A stretch of 64,000 nt of DNA from positions 143,332 to 207,331 of the forward strand of contig JBFGZQ010000006.1 of assembly GCA_041586735.1 (NCBI GenBank), written 5' to 3'. Source of the stretch: Motiliproteus sp041586735. Its GTDB lineage: Bacteria > Pseudomonadota > Gammaproteobacteria > Pseudomonadales > Balneatricaceae. The translations under genes and the position numbers were made by a program. Below, piece after piece: positions 1-8,189 of this stretch (within the stretch, counting starts at the first letter, position 1; each line of letters opens with the position of its first letter). Under the pieces are notes generated by a model that was not told the DNA's origin, did no database searches, and saw only the letters and a list, made by a program, of their open reading frames with translations.

Positions 1-862
1 CATCATGGCAATTCTCGGCGAGCTCGATCGGGGTGGGCTGTTAGACACTAGCGTCTCGACGATTCACACCCCAACGATGGCCGATGCGATAGCGAAGTGG
101 GACATCCGCGTCTGTAACGATGATGCGGTGAAAAAGTTCTTCCGCGCCGGACCCGGCGGCGTACCGACCCAGACCGCCTTCTCTCAGGCAGCGCGCTGGG
201 GCTCGCTGGATGCCGATCGCACCAACGGCTGCATCCGCTCGATCGAACACGCCTTTAGCAAAGAGGGTGGTTTGGCGGTACTGACCGGCAACATCGCTCT
301 GGACGGCTGTGTGGTCAAGACCTCCGGCGTCGACGAGAGCATCTGGGTGTTTGAAGGCAACGCCTACATCTGTGAAAGCCAGGATCAGGCGGTCGCCGAT
401 GTGCTCGCCGGCAAGGTTAAAGCGGGCGATGTGGTGGTGATTCGTTATGAGGGTCCACGGGGTGGCCCGGGGATGCAGGAGATGCTCTACCCCACCAGCT
501 ACCTGAAATCCAAAGGGCTGGGTAAGGACTGCGCACTGCTAACCGACGGCCGTTTCTCTGGTGGCACCTCGGGCCTGTCGATCGGCCATGTGTCCCCCGA
601 AGCCGCGTCGGGTGGCGCCATCGGCCTGGTAGAACAGGGCGACCGGATCCGCATCGACATCCCCAATCGCAGCATCGACGTATTGCTCAGCGATGCCGAG
701 CTGGCCAGTCGGCGTGCCGCCATGGACGCCAAAGGCAAAGACGCCTGGAAGCCCGCCATGGAGCGTCCTCGCAAGATCTCCGCCGCGCTTAAGGTCTACG
801 CCAAGATGGCCACCAGCGCCGACAAGGGCGCGGTACGCGATCTGAGTCTGCTCGACGACTAA
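1..862 (+). CDS. ilvD: dihydroxy-acid dehydratase, C-terminal part (gene runs off the left edge)
   Basis: The enzyme dehydrates 2,3-dihydroxy acids to 2-keto acids in branched-chain amino acid synthesis, using an Fe-S cluster in the cytoplasm. The frame is open to base 2, so the 5' half lies outside the window; the ATG at position 5 is internal. About 286 residues are visible and align end to end with the second half of IlvD. Family blocks include ANGC-type DRTNGCIRSIEHA, VIRYEGPRGGPGMQEMLYP, LTDGRFSGGTSGLSIGHVSP and the terminal ATSADKGAVRD. A strong hairpin follows the stop codon. Identification is secure; only the left end is missing. Confidence 0.96.
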   Translation, partial: IMAILGELDRGGLLDTSVSTIHTPTMADAIAKWDIRVCNDDAVKKFFRAGPGGVPTQTAFSQAARWGSLDADRTNGCIRSIEHAFSKEGGLAVLTGNIALDGCVVKTSGVDESIWVFEGNAYICESQDQAVADVLAGKVKAGDVVVIRYEGPRGGPGMQEMLYPTSYLKSKGLGKDCALLTDGRFSGGTSGLSIGHVSPEAASGGAIGLVEQGDRIRIDIPNRSIDVLLSDAELASRRAAMDAKGKDAWKPAMERPRKISAALKVYAKMATSADKGAVRDLSLLDD

Positions 863-883
863 GCCACCTCTGGCATAGCCTCT

Positions 884-917
884 GAGAACCGCCCCAGCGG
901 CGGTTCTCTCCACTTTC
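884..917 (+). terminator. hairpin terminator after ilvD
   Basis: A perfect 10-bp stem, GAGAACCGCC at 884-893 and GGCGGTTCTC at 899-908, encloses a 5-base loop. It is followed by a moderately T-rich tail. It lies 22 bases after the ilvD stop and before trmB, so it probably ends the ilvD transcript. Confidence 0.75.
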
Positions 918-967
918 TAGCAGCAGCAGTGATACTGCTTGCTGGCTACAGCGAACACCCATATATC

Positions 968-1741
968 ATGAGCGTAGACAACACCCCTGATCCGCAGAAC
1001 CCCGCTGATATCGATACCGGCACAGATACGGGCACTGAAACACAGAACAACAGCAGCGCAGACAAGCGTCTGCGCTCCATCCGTACCTTCGTGGTCCGCG
1101 CCGGACGCATGACCCCCGGGCAGAAAAACGCCCTAGAGCAGCAGTGGCCGGCGATGGGTCTCAACCTCGCCGACGGGATGATCGATTACAGCCAGGTGTT
1201 TGGCCGTAGCGCCCCCACGGTGCTGGAGATCGGCTTCGGCATGGGCGATTCGCTGCTGGCGATGGCCGAAGCCGCCCCAGACACCAACTATATAGGTATC
1301 GAAGTCCATCACCCCGGCGTCGGCCGGCTGCTCAGCAACGCGGCCAATGCCGAACTCACAAACCTCAAGGTCTACCACGAAGACGCGTTGCTGGTGCTCA
1401 AGGACTGCATCCCCGATGCCTCTCTCGACAGCATCCAGCTGTTCTTCCCCGATCCCTGGCACAAGAAGAAGCACAACAAGCGTCGTATGGTACAGCCCGA
1501 GATCGCCCAGACCTTCCGCCACAAACTCAAAATCGGCGGCTGCTTCCATATGGCCACCGACTGGCAACCCTACGCCGAGCATATGCTGGAGGTGATGAAC
1601 GCCGCCGCCGGCTACCGCAACGCCGCCGGCGAAAACCAGTACTCCCCCCAACCCAAAACCCGCCCCGACACCAAGTTTCAGCGCCGCGGCGAAAAACTTG
1701 GCCACGGGGTCTGGGATCTGGTGTTTGAGCGGATCAGCTAA
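968..1741 (+). CDS. trmB: tRNA (guanine-N7)-methyltransferase
   Basis: Methylates N7 of G46 in the variable loop of tRNA using S-adenosylmethionine. The start is placed at the ATG at 968 (257 aa); an in-frame GTG at 929 would add 13 residues that do not resemble the family and overlap the ilvD terminator region. The N-terminal ~30 residues are a low-complexity D/T/N-rich extension. The SAM motif EIGFGMG is near residues 87-93 and the signature FFPDPWHKKKHNKRR near 159-173. The C-terminal RGEKLGHGVWDLVFER is also typical. Length is slightly above that of E. coli TrmB (239 aa) because of the N-terminal tail. It appears monocistronic. Confidence 0.95.
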   Translation: MSVDNTPDPQNPADIDTGTDTGTETQNNSSADKRLRSIRTFVVRAGRMTPGQKNALEQQWPAMGLNLADGMIDYSQVFGRSAPTVLEIGFGMGDSLLAMAEAAPDTNYIGIEVHHPGVGRLLSNAANAELTNLKVYHEDALLVLKDCIPDASLDSIQLFFPDPWHKKKHNKRRMVQPEIAQTFRHKLKIGGCFHMATDWQPYAEHMLEVMNAAAGYRNAAGENQYSPQPKTRPDTKFQRRGEKLGHGVWDLVFERIS

Positions 1742-1797
1742 GCAGTGCCCATGTTAACCACTGACAACGTGCGTCTGCATAACAGAGGCATTACCCA

Positions 1798-2028
1798 TCA
1801 ACCCTCTATAGCAGGCGGATACAGCCCGCGTTTGTAGGCGATGCTACCCCAGAGGGCATGGGCCAGCGCTTCTTTAATCAACTCAGGGTTGTCGGCGCTG
1901 GGCTGCAAGCTGTAGGTCGAGCGATCCAGCTTGAAGGTTGCTGGACGCTTATCCGGTTGCAATACCACCCAGCACCCTTGATTACGCTCGTACTGGATGA
2001 TGGCATCGCCCCCTCCTTCTTCACAACA
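1798..2028 (-). pseudogene. C-terminal remnant of an unrecognised protein, cut off near 2.03 kb
   Basis: On the minus strand a frame is open from 2028 to the TGA at 1798-1800 and has no plausible start codon. It reads like real protein: a stretch of about 65 residues containing DAIIQYERNQGCWVV, then LQPDKRPATFKLDR, then ELIKEALAHALWGSIAYKRG. Base composition matches the host genes. An in-frame TAA at 2029-2031 coincides with the point where the DNA turns AT-rich. The likely explanation is that the 5' part of this gene was replaced by the insertion that carries the TolB-like gene. The protein family is not recognised. Confidence 0.45.
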
Positions 2029-2070
2029 TTATCATTCTATTCAACCGATTATCCATTCTAGAAAATTGCA

Positions 2071-2102
2071 TTCCCTGATATGATTCAGTCTAAATCAGGG
2101 AA
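2071..2102. repeat. 9-bp inverted repeat at the edge of the AT-rich segment
   Basis: TTCCCTGAT at 2071-2079 and ATCAGGGAA at 2094-2102 form a perfect 9-bp stem with a 14-base loop. It lies between the truncated minus-strand frame and the TolB-like gene. There is no T-run, so a terminator role is uncertain. It could be an operator or a scar of the insertion. Confidence 0.4.
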
Positions 2103-2192
2103 GGTTTCAATTAAGGCCGCAAGTGGAAGCGCATCTTTATTTGATGATCAACACCCTTCTTTTCATAACCACAATACTGGGTGGAGCATCAT

Positions 2193-3371
2193 ATGAATAA
2201 ATTATTTTTCCCAATTCCAATTTTCATCTTCTCACTGAGCGCTTGTGCCCCTATCGATCCCATCGATCCCATAAAAAACTTCACCAATGAAAACGTCAGA
2301 TCTACCCCACATGGTGCAACAATCCATTGGGGTAGTAGTAATTCCAACTTACAGAGAACAAATGAAAAGACGCCATTTTTTAAAAGACACTCATCAGCCA
2401 CAATTGGACCTAAGTGCTATCGTGTAACAATGGAAGGTTATACTGATTCTGAAACCATATGCCATCCTGAACAGTCAATCGTAAGAAATGTGTATTTTAA
2501 ATTAAGTAAAATTCCAGTTGTCATTGAAGATAACACCGTCTCCATATCAGGTGCTGCTAGCGCACTAAGAAAGATAACAACGACAGAAACGCATGAACTT
2601 AACCCTCGGCTTTCGCCTGATAAAAGATGGCTCTTGATGCAGGTTCACGAATCTGGCAACAAAGCTTCATACAAATCAGTTCTTCAAAAAATCAATGTAG
2701 ATAATTCTAGTCGCGTCATCCTAACTCAGAAAAACAATGACTCTAGAAATGGTGATTGGCTACCTGATAGCTCAGCTATTGTTTTTAATTCAGACAAGCT
2801 TGGTAATTTAACTATTGTACAATCACTGGGAGTAACCGGTGGATCTGCGGTGAAGTTTATTACACCGCCTTCATTTTCTCCCGCTATGCATCCTGATGTT
2901 TCACCTGATGGCAGACAAATAGCATTTTCCCTCTATCAGTCGGAAGACAAAAACCAGGTTTGTGTAGTAAACATTGACGGTTCAAACTTAAGAGTTTACG
3001 GAGATGGCTATAATCCTAAATGGTCTTCAAATGGAAAAGAAATATTATTTACACGGAAGGTAGGAAAATACTCAAGAATATATACTATGGATAGTGCAAC
3101 AGGTGATAACCTAGTCGAGCTTTCTTCCACTGAATCAAATGATAAAGGGGCAGTCTGGTCACAAGATTCTAAAAAAATAGCATTTATTTCAAATCGCATA
3201 AACAATAGAGATCATTTATTTCTGATGGATAAAAATGGACAAAATATAGTCCAATTAACTGATGGTAATTTTGATGTAAACTCTATTGATTGGGGCATGG
3301 ATAACTATATTTACTTTTCTTCCAACGCAGGTGGAAACCTTGATATCTGGCGCTTACGATCAAATCTCTAA
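2193..3371 (+). CDS. TolB-like beta-propeller lipoprotein (PD40 repeats), AT-rich
   Basis: A predicted envelope lipoprotein. The N-terminus has a short basic start, a hydrophobic stretch and the lipobox LSAC, so the mature protein should begin at Cys (about residue 17) and carry a lipid anchor. From about residue 130 to the end there are repeated blade motifs of the PD40/WD40-like type: NPRLSPDKRWLL, DWLPDSSAIVFNSDK, HPDVSPDGRQIAFSLY, NPKWSSNGKEILFTR, AVWSQDSKKIAFISNR and IDWGMDNYIYFSSN. These resemble TolB propellers, but no TolB N-terminal domain is evident and no tol-pal genes are nearby. The start at 2193 follows a GGTGGAG ribosome site; the GTG at 2181 lies within that site. Codon use is strongly A/T-biased compared with every neighbour, which suggests horizontal acquisition. 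Function unknown. Confidence 0.75.
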   Translation: MNKLFFPIPIFIFSLSACAPIDPIDPIKNFTNENVRSTPHGATIHWGSSNSNLQRTNEKTPFFKRHSSATIGPKCYRVTMEGYTDSETICHPEQSIVRNVYFKLSKIPVVIEDNTVSISGAASALRKITTTETHELNPRLSPDKRWLLMQVHESGNKASYKSVLQKINVDNSSRVILTQKNNDSRNGDWLPDSSAIVFNSDKLGNLTIVQSLGVTGGSAVKFITPPSFSPAMHPDVSPDGRQIAFSLYQSEDKNQVCVVNIDGSNLRVYGDGYNPKWSSNGKEILFTRKVGKYSRIYTMDSATGDNLVELSSTESNDKGAVWSQDSKKIAFISNRINNRDHLFLMDKNGQNIVQLTDGNFDVNSIDWGMDNYIYFSSNAGGNLDIWRLRSNL

Positions 3372-3410
3372 CCTGAATCAGACATAGGTGGCAGCGCTAT
3401 ATTAGCTGCC

Positions 3411-3517
3411 CGTAGGCTATGGTGAGCTTGCGAATCGTACCAACCAACAGCACCAGGAATAGACCTAGAGGCACTTCCAGAGCCGCACTGATACGGTTCG
3501 TGCTCACCACAGCCTAC
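3411..3517. repeat. long imperfect inverted repeat downstream of the TolB-like gene
   Basis: The arm at 3411-3440 (beginning CGTAGGCTATGGTGAGC) is matched in inverse orientation by the arm at 3491-3517 (ending GCTCACCACAGCCTACG). The outer 17 bases have one mismatch; the inner part keeps a CGAA/CGTA core. About 50 bases lie between the arms. The pair sits exactly where AT-rich DNA returns to host-like composition. It could fold as a large hairpin or mark an insertion boundary. Confidence 0.55.
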
Positions 3518-3523
3518 GTGCTA

Positions 3524-3576
3524 GACCGCCAACAGGCGGTCATCGAGTCAGTGATTAGCCTGCCAGCCGGCAGGCT
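3524..3576 (-). terminator. tandem hairpins behind the DUF3360 gene
   Basis: Two GC-rich hairpins stand next to each other: GACCGCC-AACA-GGCGGTC at 3524-3541 and AGCCTGCC-AGCC-GGCAGGCT at 3557-3576. The second starts 4 bases beyond the stop of the minus-strand transporter gene. Neither has a clear T-run on the minus strand, so termination is probable but not certain. Confidence 0.45.
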
Positions 3577-3580
3577 ATGA

Positions 3581-5050
3581 TTAGCGGAATGATTCAACCA
3601 GCGCCGGAATGCCCGGCAACATCCCCACCGAAGCCATCACCACCCCCAGGACGATGAAGGTGATCGCTGGGATGATCCAGCGGTCCATATGTGCCAGGGT
3701 GCTACCACGCTCCTTATCCCCGATCAGCCCCAGATTATCCAGCAGCATGGTCAGCGACCAGCCAAATACCGGGTTAACGAAAGCCGAGGCAAACATCACG
3801 ATACCGGCAGACTGCGAAGTCTTGGAGTCTCGAGTCATCTGCATACCGGCTTCCAGCAGCGGTAGGAACACCCCTACCAGCAGCGCGACCCGCAGTACCG
3901 GTGGCCATACCGCTAGATCCATCGGATAGCCCCAGAGTGCCGCGATCACACAGAGCACCCCGGTCAACACCGCACCCGCCGGAATCGGACGTTTGGCAAT
4001 CGCCGCGGGGATCATATAGGTACCCCATGAAGATGCCAGGTTGCCCCCTCCCAGGGTGCTGCCGACGATCTGCCGAACAGAGGCCACGGCCATCGTATCA
4101 TCGACGTTCATCAACACCTTGTGGGCTTTATCCGGGTAGTTCAGCTCTTGGAATACTCGGTGGCCGAGGAAATCCGGTGACCACATCGCCACCGCCAGCA
4201 CCGCAAAAGGGGTCACCGCAATAAAGTGATGCAGCTCAGGCCAGCCCATATTCCAGCCTGTGGACTCACCCCACCAGTAGCTAGGACTCAGATGCGGGAT
4301 CCCCGGCTCGGTGACGAACTCAAATGGCGCGCCCAGCACTAGCGCAATCACCAGCGCCAGGCCTGATCCCAGCGGGATCGATAACCAGCGCATCTGGATC
4401 CGCGCCAGGAAGGCATACATCAGCACGGTACAGAGGATAACGGCAAAGGCGATATAACCCATGCCTAGGCCATCCGCCCACTTGAACAGCGCACCGACCT
4501 GGCTGATCATGCCGACGGCACCGAGGTAGATCAGCAACCCACCCCGAACCCCTTCACCGGTCAGGGTCATCAGCTTGCTGCCGCCCTTGGTCACGCTGAG
4601 AATAAGCCCGAACACCCCCACCATCACCCCGAGTGCCAGGGGATGGCCTCCCGAGGCCACGATCAGTGGAATCATCGGGATCATCGGTCCGTGGGTGCCC
4701 GCCAGGTTGGCATTGGGATTGAGCATGCCGGAGAACAGGATGACGAACAGGATCGCGGCGATCAGCATCTCAAAGCGGACGTTTTCGATCACAAACTCGG
4801 GTGTTAACCCCAGAGGCACCGCAAAGGCGGCCACCACAGCCGCTACCATCACGATCTTGCCAATCGTGGCGGCGATGGCCGGTACCAGATCTTCATACTC
4901 GAAGTGGTAATCGCGGAAAGGCAGATTGATACCCCAGCGCTTCGGCGACATGATGGTTAACTCATGCTCTAGGTAGTGCGCACGACTTTCAAAGGATTTG
5001 CTGGGGCGGCGTTGCGATTTGTAGCTCGCATTCGTTTTATTATGGCTCAT
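3581..5050 (-). CDS. DUF3360 family membrane transporter (putative permease)
   Basis: A polytopic inner-membrane protein of 489 aa, recognised as a DUF3360 protein. The family resembles anion/nucleobase permeases of the SulP/NCS2 type but its substrate is not established. The start at 5050 gives the family N-terminus (YLEHELTIMSPKRW, then PFRDYHFEYEDLVPA). About 12 hydrophobic segments run from residue 55 to the end. Conserved blocks include NPNANLAGTHGPMIPM, TKGGSKLMTLTGEGVRGGL, WSPDFLGHRVFQELNYP, RQIVGSTLGGGNLASSWGTY and VNPVFGWSLTMLLDNLGLIG. It stands alone, with a 15-bp tandem repeat upstream. Family call is firm; transport substrate unknown. Confidence 0.88.
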   Translation of the reverse strand: MSHNKTNASYKSQRRPSKSFESRAHYLEHELTIMSPKRWGINLPFRDYHFEYEDLVPAIAATIGKIVMVAAVVAAFAVPLGLTPEFVIENVRFEMLIAAILFVILFSGMLNPNANLAGTHGPMIPMIPLIVASGGHPLALGVMVGVFGLILSVTKGGSKLMTLTGEGVRGGLLIYLGAVGMISQVGALFKWADGLGMGYIAFAVILCTVLMYAFLARIQMRWLSIPLGSGLALVIALVLGAPFEFVTEPGIPHLSPSYWWGESTGWNMGWPELHHFIAVTPFAVLAVAMWSPDFLGHRVFQELNYPDKAHKVLMNVDDTMAVASVRQIVGSTLGGGNLASSWGTYMIPAAIAKRPIPAGAVLTGVLCVIAALWGYPMDLAVWPPVLRVALLVGVFLPLLEAGMQMTRDSKTSQSAGIVMFASAFVNPVFGWSLTMLLDNLGLIGDKERGSTLAHMDRWIIPAITFIVLGVVMASVGMLPGIPALVESFR

Positions 5051-5169
5051 AAGGCAATATCGCTCTGTGGTGAGAAGCTCGAGTCATCGGTATCGGTAAA
5101 AGCAACCGAGGCAGCCGAACCTAGATTTCTGCGTCGCAGCATACAGAATCAGATTTCTGCCCTCCATCC

Positions 5170-5244
5170 GACCTAGGTCGTTGCGACCTAAGTAGTGTCG
5201 ACCTAAGTAGTGCTGGCCTAAGTAGTGCTGGCCTAAGTCGGCAC
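5170..5244. repeat. five tandem copies of a 15-bp unit
   Basis: Units at 5170-5184, 5185-5199, 5200-5214, 5215-5229 and 5230-5244 follow the pattern GRCCTAAGTAGTGYT with decay in the first and last copies. They lie between the transporter gene and serA, upstream of the transporter start. The minus-strand reading is a short YLGQH-like repeat, but no credible gene contains it. There are no unique spacers, so it is not a CRISPR. Confidence 0.85.
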
Positions 5245-5280
5245 TCCAACACGCGCTGGCGGTTGACATTGCTCCAGGCG

Positions 5281-5309
5281 AAAAAAAACCGGAGCCAAGG
5301 CTCCGGTTG
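5281..5309 (-). terminator. rho-independent terminator of serA
   Basis: Read on the minus strand, the hairpin CCGGAGCC-TT-GGCTCCGG (5289-5306) is followed by eight T residues (A-run at 5281-5288 on the plus strand). It lies about 40 bases after the serA stop. Confidence 0.92.
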
Positions 5310-5347
5310 TTGGTGTTGCGTACCCGCTAGGGGTTAAAACATAGAGG

Positions 5348-6580
5348 CTAAAACAGCACCCGACAGCGAATCGTACCCTGCACCTGCTTGAGCTGCTTGA
5401 CCGCCAGTTTGCTGTGCTCGGCATCGATATCCATGACCACATAACCGACCTTGTCGTTGGTCTGCAGATACTGGCCGCTGATGTTGATATTGTGGTCAGA
5501 GAACACCTGGTTGATCGCGGTCAGTACGCCTGGGACGTTATTATGGATGTGCAGCAGGCGATGCTTGCCGGGGTGGGCCGGTAACGCCACTTCGGGGAAG
5601 TTAACCGAGGTGATGGTCGAGCCATTATCGGAGTATTTGACCAGTTTCTCCGCCACTTCAAAGCCGATATTTTGTTGCGCTTCCAGGGTGCTACCGCCCA
5701 CATGCGGGGTCAGAATCACATTGTCAAATTCGCGCAGTGGGGAGATGAACTCCTCCTTGTTGGACTTGGGCTCAACCGGGAACACATCGATCGCCGCACC
5801 CAGCAATTTGCCGCTACCTAGGGTGTCACAGAGGGCGTCGATATCGATCACCGTACCGCGTGCGGCATTGATCAGAATACTGCCCTGCTTCATCTGTGCC
5901 AGTTGCTCGGCGCCGATCATATTCTTGGTCGAGCCATTTTCAGGCACATGCAGGCTGACGATGTCGCTCTGCTCCAGCAGCGCTGCCAGGGAGCTGACCT
6001 GGAAGGCGTTACCCAGCGGCAATTTGGTAACCACATCGTAGAAGCACACCTCCATGCCCAAGGATTCTGCCATCACGCTGAGCTGTGAACCGATGCTGCC
6101 GTAGCCGATGATCCCCAGCCGCTTGCCACGAATCTCGTAGGAGTTGGCCGCCGACTTGCTCCAGACACCCCGGTGGGCTTTAGCATTTTTCTCCGCTACG
6201 CCACGCAACAGGATGATCGCCTCGGCCAGCACCAGCTCGGCCACGCTGCGGGTGTTGGAGAACGGGGCGTTGAACACGGTAATCCCCAGTTCGATCGCCG
6301 CCTGCAGATCGACCTGGTTGGTACCGATACAAAAACAACCGACCGCCAGTAACTTTTCTGCGGCTTGAAGCACGCGAGCATTGAGTTTGGTCGCGGAACG
6401 AATCCCGACAAAATGGGCATCCTTGATCCGCTCGATCAGCTCCTCTTCGGGCAGTGCCTTCTCGAGGTAATCGATGTTGGTGTAGCCGGACGCCGTCAGC
6501 GTATCAACGGCGGACTGATGCACCCCTTCCAACAATAGGATCTTAATTTTGCTTTTAAGCAGGGATTTGCTCTTGTTCAT
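5348..6580 (-). CDS. serA: D-3-phosphoglycerate dehydrogenase
   Basis: Oxidises 3-phosphoglycerate to 3-phosphohydroxypyruvate with NAD, the first step of serine synthesis. The protein has 410 aa, the length of the E. coli-type enzyme. The substrate domain carries GIRSATKLN and CIGTNQVDL near residues 59-90. The NAD-binding fold has GIIGYGSIGSQLSVMAESLGM near 157. Catalytic segments are INAARGTVID (Arg), IDVFPVEP (Glu) and TPHVGGSTLEAQ (His). A C-terminal ACT domain (about 335-410, HNNVPGVLTAINQVFSDHNI) is the usual serine-feedback site. A strong terminator follows. The gene is probably transcribed alone. Confidence 0.97.
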   Translation of the reverse strand: MNKSKSLLKSKIKILLLEGVHQSAVDTLTASGYTNIDYLEKALPEEELIERIKDAHFVGIRSATKLNARVLQAAEKLLAVGCFCIGTNQVDLQAAIELGITVFNAPFSNTRSVAELVLAEAIILLRGVAEKNAKAHRGVWSKSAANSYEIRGKRLGIIGYGSIGSQLSVMAESLGMEVCFYDVVTKLPLGNAFQVSSLAALLEQSDIVSLHVPENGSTKNMIGAEQLAQMKQGSILINAARGTVIDIDALCDTLGSGKLLGAAIDVFPVEPKSNKEEFISPLREFDNVILTPHVGGSTLEAQQNIGFEVAEKLVKYSDNGSTITSVNFPEVALPAHPGKHRLLHIHNNVPGVLTAINQVFSDHNINISGQYLQTNDKVGYVVMDIDAEHSKLAVKQLKQVQGTIRCRVLF

Positions 6581-6717
6581 GGAGACAGCAACCTCGATCT
6601 GATCTGTGGTATCAACCCAAAATGGGCGGCAATCATAGCATAAGGTTACTGTGCTTCCGCGCCGTAGCCGGCCGAAACCGGGTGAAATATGCCCACCTCA
6701 GTATGAATCTCACTCAT

Positions 6718-7257
6718 TCACTGCACGAACTCATCCTCGTGCAGCCAGGCGGCGTGCTTAGGGGCTTTCTTGGTCTTTGACCATTCATCCAGCATCAGTG
6801 GTGCCACCCGCTTCAGTTCGGCCATCTGCTCGGCGGTACCGGTCAGACAGGTCAGCTCCAACCGGTGGCCGTTTGGATCGAAGAAGTAGATCGACTTGAT
6901 GATACCGTGGTTAGTCGGTCCGAGTACTTCGAGCCCTTTGCCTTCTAGTTCAGCCTTGGCACTCAGCAACGCGGCCTCGCTTTCAACCTGAAAAGCGATA
7001 TGCTGGGTCCACTCCGGGGTATTGGGATCACGGCTCATCTCGGGTGAGTTGGGCAGCTCAAAGAACGCCAGAATATTACCCTGCCCCGCATCCAGGAACA
7101 GATGCATGTAGGGATCTGGCGCTTTAGTGGACGGCACTTTATCCTCGGCAATCGCCACTAAAAACTCCATATTGAGCATCTTCTGGTAGAACTCCACGGT
7201 CTCTTTGGCATCTTTGCAGCGATACGCAACATGGTGGATTTGTTGTAATTTAATCAT
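6718..7257 (-). CDS. VOC-fold protein (glyoxalase/extradiol dioxygenase type) of the aromatic locus
   Basis: A single vicinal-oxygen-chelate module of about 179 aa. The fold's three usual metal ligands can be seen: His in HHVAYRC near the N-terminus, His in TQHIAFQVE in the middle and Glu in GHRLELTC late in the domain. The ATG at 7257 is preferred because AGGTGA lies five bases upstream; another ATG directly before it is too close. It follows maiA on the same strand and looks co-transcribed with it. VOC proteins include lyases, isomerases and one-domain extradiol dioxygenases, so the reaction cannot be assigned. Its place beside fumarylacetoacetate-forming enzymes makes a role in aromatic ring turnover an inference worth testing. 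Confidence 0.8.
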   Translation of the reverse strand: MIKLQQIHHVAYRCKDAKETVEFYQKMLNMEFLVAIAEDKVPSTKAPDPYMHLFLDAGQGNILAFFELPNSPEMSRDPNTPEWTQHIAFQVESEAALLSAKAELEGKGLEVLGPTNHGIIKSIYFFDPNGHRLELTCLTGTAEQMAELKRVAPLMLDEWSKTKKAPKHAAWLHEDEFVQ

Positions 7258-7327
7258 CATGATCACCTGTTTTTACTGTTGTTGTGGTTGTGGTGGTTGT
7301 TGCTTTAGATAATTGTTAAAACGGTCG

Positions 7328-7489
7328 TTATAAGCGCGTTGCCGCAGCCTGCGCAGTCACCGAGCGAACAACCCGAACTCTGAAAACAGCGTAGGCGCTC
7401 AGGGCAAGCCCTAGAACCACCAGCGCCATAGGCAAGGCGGCATTTAATGGCCGGTTGCGCACTGGTTTCAGAATGATGTCACTGGGCAT
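7328..7489 (-). CDS. possible 53-aa single-pass membrane protein overlapping the maiA stop
   Basis: The frame begins at an ATG at 7489 that overlaps the last codons of maiA, with AAGGAG directly in front of it. It runs to a stop at 7328. Residues 18-38 (LPMALVVLGLALSAYAVF) are a clear hydrophobic helix, followed by a basic tail. The overlap suggests translational coupling within a maiA-orf-VOC operon. The ribosome-site spacing is poor and the family is not recognised, so it may not be expressed. Confidence 0.35.
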   Translation of the reverse strand: MPSDIILKPVRNRPLNAALPMALVVLGLALSAYAVFRVRVVRSVTAQAAATRL

Positions 7490-8129
7490 CTCCTTGGGCT
7501 TCGGGCGCGGCACGCTGAAACGCGTCCAGCTCGGCACAGGCAGCATCAATACGCACTATATTCGGATACGGGGTCATATCGACCTTAAAGCGGCGGGCGT
7601 TATAGACCTGCGGTACCAGACAGGCATCTGCCAACCCTGGGGCTTGCCCGTGGCAGAACTTGCCGGTATCCGGACTCGCAGCCAGCAGAGTTTCCAGTGC
7701 CGCAAACCCCTGCGCCAACCAGTGGCAGTACCAGGTGCGGCTCTGGTCAACATCAACCGTCAGGGTTGCAGACAGGTATTTCAGCACCCGCAGGTTATTG
7801 AGCGGATGGATCTCGCAGGCAACCAGCTGCGCCAGCGCACGCACCCGGGCACGGCCTAGGGCATCCTCCGGTAACAGCGCCATGCCGCTAACCGCGCTTT
7901 CATCGAGGTATTCGAGGATCGCCAACGACTGGGTCAGCACTCGCCCATCATCGAGCTCCAGAGCGGGAACAAGTCCCTGTGGGTTGATAGCACTGTACTC
8001 GGTCTTGAACTGCTCTCCGCCCTCTTTGACCAGATGGACATAAATCGACTGATAGTCGATCTGTTTGAGATTCAAACCGATCCGCACCCTATAGGCCGCC
8101 GATGATCGCCAGTAGCTATACAGTTTCAT
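7479..8129 (-). CDS. maiA: maleylacetoacetate isomerase (zeta-class glutathione transferase)
   Basis: Converts 4-maleylacetoacetate to 4-fumarylacetoacetate with glutathione as cofactor, the penultimate step of homogentisate breakdown. The 216-aa protein has the zeta-class N-terminus YSYWRSSAAYRVRI, in which the Ser-Ser pair activates glutathione. It also has NPQGLVPALE and the glutathione-contact TQSLAILEYLDE. The C-terminal helical domain contains ADACLVPQVYNARRF. Its product is the substrate of the fumarylacetoacetase encoded at 13.7 kb. It is the first gene of a probable minus-strand operon with the VOC gene. Confidence 0.93.
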   Translation of the reverse strand: MKLYSYWRSSAAYRVRIGLNLKQIDYQSIYVHLVKEGGEQFKTEYSAINPQGLVPALELDDGRVLTQSLAILEYLDESAVSGMALLPEDALGRARVRALAQLVACEIHPLNNLRVLKYLSATLTVDVDQSRTWYCHWLAQGFAALETLLAASPDTGKFCHGQAPGLADACLVPQVYNARRFKVDMTPYPNIVRIDAACAELDAFQRAAPEAQGDAQ

Positions 8130-8189
8130 GCTCGGCTCCTTGCATTCATTGCTTCTATCATTTTTTGACTCTGTCGTGTAGCGGCGCGT

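Noticed and set aside
1133..1705. 190-codon minus-strand frame opposite trmB
   Set aside because: It is the antisense shadow of trmB; its low-complexity V/G-rich reading matches no protein family.
5170..5244. Tandem array considered as a CRISPR
   Set aside because: Units of 15 bases abut directly with no unique spacers and there are no cas genes.
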